Origin: Mariannaea sp. PMI_226
Lineage: Eukaryota; Ascomycota; Sordariomycetes; Hypocreales; Nectriaceae
Reading direction: 5' to 3'
NCBI GenBank assembly: GCA_024336345.1
Contig: JANFOG010000001.1
Location: 3,906,001 to 3,970,000, forward strand
Length of the DNA stretch: 64,000 nucleotides
Of the stretch, positions 24,201 through 33,724 are shown piece after piece; the first letter of the stretch is position 1, and every line of letters starts with the position of its first letter. The notes under the pieces are model-generated. The model made no database searches, had not been told where the DNA came from, and saw only the letters and a list, made by a program, of their open reading frames with translations. Made by a program: the position numbers and the translations under genes.

Positions 24201-25302
24201 TCGGAACTCCAGGTACTGTGCGTAGTGCCATCGTGTTGAATTGAGATGCCTTTTCAAACGACTCCAGAGCCGGGTCTTTCATTTCCTGAGGTTGAAGAGC
24301 AAAACTCATAGTCTCGTCCGTCGGTACATTTCGATTCTCTAGGTTTCTAGCAAACTGGTCATTCTGTGGGTGCGCATCTTCAAATGGGTTAGGATGTTGC
24401 GCCTTTGGAAATCCAAGATTATCTTTGAATAACACCAACACGGCTAAGGATAGATGGTTAGGTCCAGTTCATGAGATCCAATCACCATCCAAAAGCTTAC
24501 CAATCAAAATTGAAATACCTCCCGCAGGAACAGCTGTTCGTGCGATATAACTGACCGATCTGATGCCCAGCATCAGTGGCACACTTGTCTAGTTTCACAG
24601 TTAGAAGCGGCCTTCATATTTTTTAGGACGCAATACTCACTCCCGTCCAGATACCAAAAGCAACAATCATGAGAAGAGCAGCTTTACTCCGATTTGATCC
24701 AGATGCACCATGACGAACATCCTTCATCAAGCCAACTGAGATGGCACGAGCCAGGATGACAATCGTGAAGGTAAAGTCGGCTGCAAGCAGAATGAACCCG
24801 TAAGGCAGACTGGACGTGCTTGTCACGCAGACATTGTCGAGTTGCGGTCGCTGTAGGCTAACGAAAGCGATTCCGAGAGCGAATCGGAGAGGAACAGCGC
24901 CTTGGGCAATGAGGGATTCGGTTGGTGAAACTCGGTCATGGTAGTTGAGTGACCATATGATCGCTTGTTGTATCGATACTCGTGCAAGTTGATCGAAGGC
25001 GGATGCGAAGACGATGGCGACTTGACAACCGGTTGATGAGTCCACGCTGATTAAGGTAGTAATAAAATCTATCTGAGCCCACAGGGCCGAAGTTGAAAGG
25101 AAAGTAACGAGGACCAGCCTCAAGCCATCTCGCCAAAGAGATGAGGCATAGCCTTTCAGATATAGAAAGACACCACCCGTAGCGGCATTGACAACAGTAC
25201 CGCTTGGATATCTTGTTAGCGACGTACACCGCAATGAACCATGGGTTGAACATACAATGTAAAAGCTGCAATCAAAGCTTGGGTATCAGTAGAGTCAGCC
25301 AT
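18295..25302 (-). CDS. Giant unrecognised membrane protein with a Leu-Trp-repeat tail
   Basis: Four minus-strand exons: 25302-25256, 25202-24641, 24588-24501 and 24443-18295. The introns are 53, 52 and 57 nt, each with a GT donor and AG acceptor in compatible phase. The product is 2,281 aa. Residues 1-240 hold about seven hydrophobic segments (roughly 9-30, 43-67, 74-100, 117-132, 148-172, 186-208, 217-238). The 24443 splice joins the last of these (SILIAVLVLF) directly to the tail, so the membrane part and the tail are one protein. The tail of about 2,040 residues is disordered, Ser/Pro/Thr-rich, with an acidic patch at about 1375-1410. From about residue 1193 to 2246 it carries around 18 Leu-Trp motifs in contexts such as SSTLWAPTP, DGLWSIKK and DSLWSVQ, plus a duplicated LFSLxHRR module. 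I do not recognise the family. A receptor-like or scaffold role at a membrane is inference only. Confidence 0.8.
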
Positions 25303-28300
25303 TTTAACAGCAGCAGTCGCATTGAGCATGTGCCAAATGCCCGGCGAATTGGGGAAGCCCAGTCAATGGGAAGTAAGAAGCGAATGGAGAAACAACTAGA
25401 CAAAGGAGATTACAGAAGGCCGTGGGAGAAGGGAAGCATGGCGGCTTCTGAGAAAAATAATAGGGGCTATTCCATCAAGGGCCAGGAATGGCCACGAAGC
25501 AAAAGTACAAAGGAGATGAAGAAAGGAGAAAAGAAAGAAAAGAAGAAACTCGGAGGAGATAGAGGAGGCTCATGTTGCGTTACACCTTTCTCCTCCCAGG
25601 ACAAAACAAGAGCATGGGCTCAACTTGTCAAACAGGTAACACTTGTACCAGCTTGGGGGTAAAATGGAGGTCTCAAACAGATGACCTTGGGTCAAACAAG
25701 GACCATGCTCGGATTTTCTGGCAAACTTCACGATAGTCAACCGTAACTAAAAGCCTGATTGGATGGATGGGCGAGTCCCAGAGAGGTCGGTAACGCGCGG
25801 TCGGTAGTATTGTTTTAAGTGAAACTCGGGACGTTGAGAAAGTGGCATGGATTTGTTACGGCGAAAGCACCTGAGACGAGCGGATCGATTGGTCGCCACT
25901 CTAAATGAATGGGAGATGCAGACGGGGTAGATGATATGCTTCCGGTGTTATATGAAAGTGAATATGTTATTGGGCGAAATCTTTCCCATCGCTTGTTTGT
26001 TTCCATCTTCGTTCCTGCGTCTCTGTCCGGTGCCTTGCATTATTAGACTTACTTGCCTGTGTGCTGCCCATCGCGGTGCTCAAACCATGGTGGACGCTGG
26101 TAACCCCAACCCAGCGCTCATCAGGGGCGTCTCGACAGGCCTGATTCGGTGCGCAGGTGATGGATATGATGGATAGAGCCGCCCATGGGTCCGAGCTGAA
26201 GGGGTTGTTCCAAATGGGCGCTTGTGTGCGAAAAATAGGAAAAAAGTACCAAATTTTTGCCAAGATCAAATGCTCCGTCTGTCGCCTTCAAGAAAACGAA
26301 GAATAAAAGAAGAAAGAGATTCAATTCGTGTCAGGTACACTTGAAGAAGAATTACGTACTGGTAGTCGCCCAGCACAGGACCAAATGGCTCGGACTGTGA
26401 CCGAGAGCTGGCCAACGGGCGATCCCGGGCACTGGCTGGGCCAGAGCGTCACTGGCTCTGCAATGGCTGACGGGAGGCAGGGGTTCTGAAGGCTTGAGTC
26501 CCATCAGGGTGGACCTTGGTGTTCCCAATGAGGCTAACATATGAGATGCGTTCTCGTCGAAGCTGCAGTTCGGATAAGCTAGCCAGCAACTTTGCGAATG
26601 ATGTTGGAGCATGGCTTTTCCCCAGGTTTACCAGATCGAATAAGCATTAAGAATGATTTAGCGTGCAGGAATGACGAAGTGTTTTGTTACATAAAGTAGG
26701 ACTTCATCGTCACGGGATTCCAGAGGAGAGACCAGCCTCTTGTCGTGCTTTCCCCTCCTGTGTGTTGTGTGACCTTGATCAAGTCAATGAAATGGGAGGA
26801 GCCGATGAGCGAAGCAGTGGTTTGCTTCATGTACCAATAGCGTCTGCAAGCTTTTGAGCCCAATAACCTGGTATTGTGCATTTGGGCAACGAAGTCGACA
26901 GAATGATTCTTTTGTTTCTGTGCAAATGTCATCTACATGCATTGTGAACAGAAACCGAGAGCTCAAAGCGCATTTGGGCGCCGGGGTGCGCTCGCAAGAC
27001 TTGCAACGTCAATACCAATGCATCCCGCTGAATACGCAGTCTATGTAGGTACTATAGTAACAGCTTGGATCGTCGACTCTTACCCTAAAGTAAACACACC
27101 ATCAGCTTTCCTGGCTTTCTTCCGTGCATGCTGGGAAGCAAAGATTTATTGTAATCAAGTGCTATAGCTCGTGACCCTGACTATCTGCTGTTGTGTCCCC
27201 CAAGGACTTGACTGACATTGTCGTCTCCATTCTACTTTCTTTTTTATTTGGGGGGGGGGGGGTTACACTCTTCCTCCCGCTCAGCCGAATCATGTAGATC
27301 ACTTGCTTCTCACAATTGTTCAGACAGTTCGCCAACGCCCACTTCACAGGATGTGTTGCTCTCTCTAGCAAGCATCGCTACCCTACATGACTGTAACCCG
27401 GCGAGCCTGGAGGATCAGGTGGGGGATTACGTGCATTGCCAGAACACGACCCAGGGTCTGATCTACTTGTCGTGACTGTTCCTTACTCGGCAGCAGGACT
27501 GGTAGTCGGGAAAAAACCCACCCTTGTAAATCGGTGTCACCAAAACAAACCACCATCCACACCACACAGGAATCCTCGAAGCTCATCCAAATCCTAGCAC
27601 AGCACAATCCATTGTGTCTAGACATTCTACCATGTATTTCATAACTAAATGTCTCCTTCAAACTGTAACAACCCCTCAATTCATGAAGAACCTGCCGGTC
27701 GATCCCGGTTCTTCATGATCAACACAACCGGCCCGGTGCAAGCAACCACAACCATTTCGTCTCCGTTTACCTACTCAACTCAGTAAAACATTCATCAGCC
27801 ATCATTCTTGTACTCCGTCAGCGCATGTGAAATGCTCAGACCGGGCCCAGGGATCTCCCCCCTTCCGATGCATGGTTGTCTTGTCACATTGCCTGACCCC
27901 GGATGCCGAAATGCAACGGCCCTGCAGGTCCGGAGGCGGCGGAGCAAGCGGGCACGGGAAGCTCATGAATGTGGAAACTCCGTCATGTAATATGTGACTT
28001 CCCGGTAGGAAGAATTGTGGGTATGCGCGATGTAGTCCATCAACCTGTAAGTACGGGATGCCGGTTTTTTATAGCTGCCGGAAGCAAGAGTCATATTTAT
28101 CGTCTCAATGTCCTACAGTGCTGTGCTACTAGTAAGTAACTTGCTATGTACTAAATTAGTGCTCCAAAAGCACCGGCCTAACACGGGCCATTATATCATT
28201 CTTCCCGCGCTGTGTTCCTAGACTTGGACAGAGCTGGCAATAAATGGGAGCTTTTTTAGGGCTTTATCCCAAGTAAAGAGTCAGAGCAACTTCCCCACGG

Positions 28301-28620
28301 CATGGCTCCGCCAATCGCCACCCGCCTGATGGTCAGATGTCGACCCAACCACATCCCATCACCACCACACTTTCAGCCCACTCACGAGGACGCGGAGGAG
28401 AACTAGCAAGATACTCACCTTCCACACAAGGAAATGCACTTACGGCTTTGTATCTCCGAAGTACTGTGTCGTTTCGAGCGACCTGCATTTGCATTGCTCA
28501 TTGCTTCGGATGGTTACTCCGAACATGATGGCCATCAAATGGTTTCTCTCGTCGTGTAAAACGTATTGCGCTAGTTTGCGCTGTCTGCGCCGGATCTGAT
28601 AGTACTATTTTTCTGTAAAT
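25303..28620. other. Divergent intergenic region, no gene seen
   Basis: It separates the minus-strand membrane/Leu-Trp gene from the plus-strand FMN-binding gene. Short frames here do not look like proteins; the plus-strand frame at 25204-25662 is antisense to a 5' exon plus a Lys/Glu-rich purine tract. It holds a 13-G run at 27250-27262 and a strong hairpin at 27681-27718, listed separately. Confidence 0.6.
27681..27718. repeat. Perfect 12-bp inverted repeat (hairpin)
   Basis: TCATGAAGAACC at 27681-27692 is exactly complementary to GGTTCTTCATGA at 27707-27718, with a 14-nt GC-rich spacer. It lies in non-coding DNA about 1.1 kb upstream of the FMN-binding gene. It could be a small-RNA precursor stem, a protein-binding palindrome or a leftover of a small inverted-repeat element; nothing decides between these. 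Confidence 0.75.
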
Positions 28621-28626
28621 TGGCAC

Positions 28627-28720
28627 TATATAAGGCTGTTGTGATATCTGCTCCAGACAGACCAAAGATCCGACTAAAACCAGATAGACCAGAAACAACC
28701 AGTAAGCTAAAGGTATAAAA
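28627..28720 (+). promoter_or_regulatory. TATA elements upstream of the FMN-binding gene
   Basis: TATATAA at 28627-28633 lies about 160 nt before the start codon, and TATAAAA at 28714-28720 lies about 73 nt before it. The upstream copy is better spaced for a leader of about 130 nt; the downstream copy would leave a leader of about 45 nt. Confidence 0.45.
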
Positions 28721-28792
28721 CTTAGCCTGCTGCCCACCACCGTGTGCCACCTGCTCAAACTTCCAGAAGGAATTCTCATCTCAACCGCAACC

Positions 28793-29581
28793 ATGGGCCG
28801 CTACGATCTCGAATACCCAAAGGACGCCACCAACACGGTGAAGCGCCTCAATGAGCGCGGCGTCTACGCCCTCAAGACCATCCACGGTCTCATCAACTCC
28901 TCCCAGATCCTCCATGTCTCCTTTAACACACCCTCCCAGGAGTTCCCTGTTATCCTCCCCATGATCGGCCAGATGGGTTCATTTGAACGCCCCAGCGCTG
29001 ACCTTGGCGATCCGCTGGATCTCTACCTCCACGGCTATATTTCCTCACGCTTGATGAACCTTGGACGTGCGGGCTCTGAAGGCGAGGAGACAAAGGGGAT
29101 GCCAGTTAGCATCGCTGCCTCCTTCTGCGATGGCCTTGTTCTCGCCATCTCCTCCTTCTCTCATAGCTACAACTACCGCTCTGCTGTTTTATTCGGCCAT
29201 GCTACTCTCGTAACTGACGAGGAGGAGAAGATGTACGCCATGGAGCTCATCACTGACAGCGTCGTTCCTGACCGCTGGAGACACACTCGCCTCCCCCCTA
29301 CCAAGGGAGAGATTCAAAGCACGGGCCTGCTCAAGGTTCGAATTGCCTCCGGCAGCGCAAAGATCCGTGGTGGACAGGCCCACGACGACAAACACGACAT
29401 GGAGAACGAAGCTATGAGAGATTCTGTCTGGACTGGCGTCCTCCCTATTCACCAAATTATTGGAGAGCCCGTACCAAGCTCTTACAATCGCATTGATGTC
29501 CCTGGCTATATCTCTGAGTTTGTAAAGGACTCGAACGAGGACAACCAGCAGCGGGCTCTCGATGCGGCAAAGGAGCAATAG
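28793..29581 (+). CDS. FMN-binding split-barrel (pyridoxamine 5'-phosphate oxidase-like) protein
   Basis: Single exon, 262 aa. I start at 28793, where the ATG has a good context (aaccATGggc). The open frame reaches 17 codons further upstream without a convincing start. Features of the Pyridox_ox_2/NimA-like flavin-binding split-barrel family are visible: an N-terminal segment with Lys-Arg-Leu-Asn-Glu-Arg then GVYALKTIHGLIN, strands around FPVILPMIGQMGSF and DLYLHGYISSRLMN, and the core FCDGLVLAISSFSHSYNYRSAVLFGHA followed by an acidic EEKMYAMELI helix. Such proteins bind FMN and often act as small cytosolic reductases; the substrate cannot be told. The gene ends only 173 nt from the stop of the opposing spermidine-synthase-like gene. 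Confidence 0.85.
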   Translation: MGRYDLEYPKDATNTVKRLNERGVYALKTIHGLINSSQILHVSFNTPSQEFPVILPMIGQMGSFERPSADLGDPLDLYLHGYISSRLMNLGRAGSEGEETKGMPVSIAASFCDGLVLAISSFSHSYNYRSAVLFGHATLVTDEEEKMYAMELITDSVVPDRWRHTRLPPTKGEIQSTGLLKVRIASGSAKIRGGQAHDDKHDMENEAMRDSVWTGVLPIHQIIGEPVPSSYNRIDVPGYISEFVKDSNEDNQQRALDAAKEQ

Positions 29582-29754
29582 ATATTCCTTGAAGATATAT
29601 TGGAAGATAGACACGACACAACAGAAAGAGGGTACTGGTTTGACGAATGTGGATTGAGCCCTGAAGTAGACGATCGACTAATGGGGGTATATTAGGCCAT
29701 GGTAGCGCAAAAATATAGTAGTTTCTTGATGTCCAAATAATGATGACACCAAAT

Positions 29755-31638
29755 TTACCACATCTCCCAAATCTTTGCTGGAATTGCGGCCCTCATAATC
29801 GTCCAGTGACCCGCTGCGCTCTTTTGATGTAACTTAATCACCTTGTCAGTGCTGTTTTTCGTGAGTATGCTTGTGTCATCGCTTTCAACCCAAGTTGACT
29901 CGGGAATCTCGTAACGCGGCTCCAGGAAGGCACGTCGGAGGAGACTTTTCAAGAAATCATCTTCAACAGGGCGGCGGAACTTGATACTACCGCGCGACTT
30001 CTGGCAGTAAACCACCATGTTGATGAAGTCAGTGCCCCATGCCTTCACATTGGCTTCATCCCGAGTATGTTCACGGAAAACACGGCATGAGGGAAAAACC
30101 TGCTGGATGGTTCGAATGACCATTTTCGGAGTACGCGAGCCAAAGTCTCCAGCGTAGTTCTAAAAAGCAGTCAGTTTGGCGACGGATAGCTTATGAAAGA
30201 TGGGAGTTGAAACGTACAATTGCGATGCTGCCCTCATCTTTGAGTAGGGAATTGAGATTTTGAAAGAATTCCAACGTAAACAGATCAACTGGCTCTGCGC
30301 CGCCCGTGAAAACGTCATGTACAATGTAATCAAACTTTGTGCTCGACTCATTGACCAACTTATCTGTGTAAGTGACAGCATCCGCAATGATAGTAGGGTT
30401 GTTCTCGCGAAGGCCAAAGTGCTTAGTAGCATACTCATGTACTACAGGGTCAATCTCGATAACTGTCGTGTTGATGCCATGCGTGACAAAAGCGGACGGA
30501 GTGGTTCCGATACCAAGGCCACTGCAGAACTCTATTAGAGATTTCACCCCTTTCGACCGTGCTAAATGTAAATGGAAATAACTTACACCACGAGGGCATT
30601 CGCCTTTTCGTCAGGAACAGGACTCTCCTTCTCCATAAGCCGAACGGCCTCAAGCATAGCAAAAACGCCATAGATAGGTTCGGAGATGATTGAGCCTTTG
30701 ATCTTCACCCACTCACCCCCCAAGATACTATGATCACACCGCATAGCCCGAAAGCCTTGTTCCTCGTTTTGGATAACAGATATATATCCCGTCAACGACT
30801 CCCGACGATCCAGCAACGTCCAGTTTTCTGCTTTCAGAGTATTGTTGATGGCATCTGTGGCCATGGGTGTCATGACATGTGTGTTGAGGATGGCCGTGTG
30901 CAATAGAGCCGGAACAGCAAGAAGGAGGTACTTTGAGGGGGCGATGGCAGAATACACAGCGGCAACAAGGAGTTGTAGCCCAATACGTGTAGCAACAAAG
31001 GTACGACCGATCAGTTCCGCAACCTGCGAACTGACAGTACGCTCTGCTAACCTGAAAAAAGCCCAAGACCCAATCCCCGGCGCCGCATCAGCCACGAACT
31101 TGGGAAGGCTGCCGAGCTCGGCATCCTCAAAATAGTCTGCTACACGAGCCGCCGACACGACTGACAGTGGAAATAAGGTCAAGCTCTCAATGAGCAAAGG
31201 TCCATACCAGGGACCAAGCTTTTCACTAAACTGGCTGACGAAGAACTGCACGACAGGAAAGTGCAACGCGAATAGCGGCAACAACAGCTCGGTGTAGAAA
31301 GGCAGCACGTTGCTCAGAAAGACGTTGCCGGACCAGCCGACGAAACAACCTGCCATAAGAACAGGGCCATGAGGGGCGCTGGCTGGGATGGAGCCAAAGA
31401 CAGGGGAGAGGGCGAGTTGAGAGGCGTGCGAGGCAACACCTAGAAGTCCCAGCAAGAGGGCTACCCTGAGATAAATGGATAATTGACCGAGCGCGCTTTG
31501 GTTCCAACCGTCCTCTTTGGCCTTGGCGGTAAGATTCCGAAGCTCCTGTTCAAACTGCTTCTGAGAGGCTTCTTCAGATACATTAGCTGGCCTGGGTGTC
31601 TCGGCCTGGACTGATGTTGTCTTCTTCTTTGGTGCCAT
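29755..31638 (-). CDS. Spermidine/spermine synthase-fold methyl/aminopropyltransferase with membrane N-terminus
   Basis: Three exons: 31638-30587, 30521-30218 and 30159-29755 (introns 65 and 58 nt), 586 aa. The first junction was chosen because it restores the nucleotide-binding motif ALVVGLGIGTTPSAF at about 346-360; the alternative nearby AG breaks it. The next parts are VIEIDPVVHEYA, which supplies an acidic ligand after the second strand, DYIVHDVFTGG, and SIAI joined to NYAGDFGS across the second splice. This is the Rossmann fold of the spermidine synthase family. Residues about 50-265 hold several hydrophobic membrane segments, absent from cytosolic Spe3/Spe4, so this is the membrane-attached fungal branch and not the housekeeping spermidine synthase. 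Its substrate is unknown. It starts with the Lys-rich MAPKKKT. It converges closely on the FMN-binding gene. Confidence 0.85.
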
Positions 31639-33724
31639 TGTTACTTGCTACCTGACACAACGAGGAAAAGAGACGTAACGCGAATTTCAGCAAAGAAACA
31701 CGAAGTTGGTAACCAAACTTGAAAAGAAAGAGGAGATGAAGGAATAAGGAGGAAAGAGTTTCTAATGCAAAAACGAAAAAAAATTAATATCACACGATAA
31801 CCTCAATTGACCTGCACTTGAAGTTTCGTTGAATTGCGTGTACGTGTGTTTCAGCAAGAAATGATGGGCAATGTTCAGATCATCCACGTGGAAGGCAACG
31901 TTTCTTACAACAGCAAGTGGCTGATGTTGTGGCTGGTGTCCGAACACGACAGCTTCTCACTTATATCTTTGAGCCACAGTTGACCCTGGCTCCGATTGCG
32001 CACCCACCAACCACACCAAGATGAGGGTTGTAGCTTCGTATCGTGGCCCATAGGATTATTATTGCCGTTAATACGCACATTTAAGGACTATGTAACTCAA
32101 GTTACATATTGGTTTTAGAATCAACATTTAGTTTTGCTAGATTCAGTATTGCTTCTTGAAGTTTACAGGAGCAAAGGCAGTAATAGCTTTCCTGGTTCGA
32201 GCTCAATGGTTTTCCTCGGCATGCTGGACCCCAAAACTATTTGTTAGTGAGGTGTAGTCAGCTTGCTTTCTTGAAAAAAAAGAAACTAATCTAGATAGCA
32301 CTCTATGAATTCGAACTCTGGTTCACATAGTGTGTGCATCAAGTACAAGTATTCTAAGATATAAAGATAGTGTTCCTAGTTGGAAAAGAATCATATTTAT
32401 TATGTATAATTATTATTCTCACAATGCATCATCACACGCAAACAACTCTGCTAGTTTCGCAGCGGGCTGCTTTTCCCCAACTAAGCCACTTTTTCCCGAG
32501 TAGAACAGACTAGTCTCAAATCTCACGATCCCTTCACGTGGCATCATACACGCCCCCCGTTCTTCGCTTCCCGCCCCTCCACACCCGAAGCAAAATGCAG
32601 GGCCACGAACCACACGATGGCGGCTCATGCCGGTCACACACCATTCCGGCATGCCCTGCTGAGACACCTATATCGATCGCATCGAGAAAAACTTCCTAGC
32701 GGAAGAAATCTGAGGAACGCCCCCCGCCTTCTTCTCTACTATATCCGTATTCAACCACAAGATTTCCCTTGCCGGGCCCGGCATCACTCCCTCCGGACCG
32801 GTTTCGGTACTCATAGTGCGAAAGAGTCAACCAAGAGCACCGAGGTGATAGGCACGGATTATGATATCCATTATTGCTTCTAAGGAAGCCGAGTTGTGAT
32901 ATGCCCGATCCTTCGAACCAAGCATTACAAATAACACTTGCATCAGAACGGAAACATTGTTCCAATCCTCACGGGCTTCCCTGCATGGCGGCCTCGGCCC
33001 CCACAGACGTTGCCAACACCAGACGGTAATACGCACCGCCTTGCTTCTTCCTGTTGCTGATTAGAGCCAATCTCGATCTGAGACGCTCGTCATCCGTGTT
33101 TCTATATTGCCGATTCATACAATTCACGGAGCACATATCGGCATCATCAACGCCTTGGTGGCTAATCACGGTTCTTGACCAATAGAATCATCAACTGAGA
33201 GGGTGTAAATTGTGGTAGTGATACCTCTTCACATCTTCACCTTAACATAAACTCGTAACAAATGTAAACATCGTGAAACCCATTCTTTCATGATAAATTT
33301 CCCTTATCATCCAACCCAAAAGGCACATTTATGCTTGTGCTCATCCATATGCCTGCGATCTTTGCTTCAAATTCTCCAAAACTCGAAATTGCCCCGGGCT
33401 CTCTCCCTTCACTGGGGCGAAGTCGAGAGGGTATCAATCATCCCCAGAGCGGCCCTCGAAAAGCGCTCGCAAGAAGAAACACGATAACTCTCCGCCTCCC
33501 CCCTCCCAAAAAAAAGAAAAAAAAAATCAAGAAAATTGTTAAAGATATCCGAACTCCGCCGCCGTGCCGTAATGCAATGCAGTAACATCAACAGAAACGC
33601 CTCGAAGGGAAAAAAATGCCGAAACCAGCGCTTTCTTTTTCCGTTCCCAAAACATCACAGCACTCAGAGTCAACGCCACTCATGTCCACCACCCTTGTTA
33701 CTGTTTCAATGTTTCTCCTCTGCC
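31639..33724. other. Intergenic region, partly AT-rich, no gene seen
   Basis: It lies between the start of the spermidine-synthase-like gene and the end of the transcription factor gene, both on the minus strand. The part at about 32030-32420 is clearly AT-rich. The frames at 32617-32883 and on the opposite strand have no family resemblance. The right end is probably the 3' UTR of the regulator gene. Confidence 0.55.

Noticed and set aside
18295..24441. Long frame as an independent soluble protein starting near 24441
   Set aside because: There is no ATG at that point (the first codon is GTG), and three in-phase introns link it to an upstream membrane-helix exon set.
31960..32420. AT-rich stretch as a possible RIP-mutated transposon
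   Set aside because: No terminal repeats, target duplication or decayed reading frame could be seen; base composition alone is insufficient.
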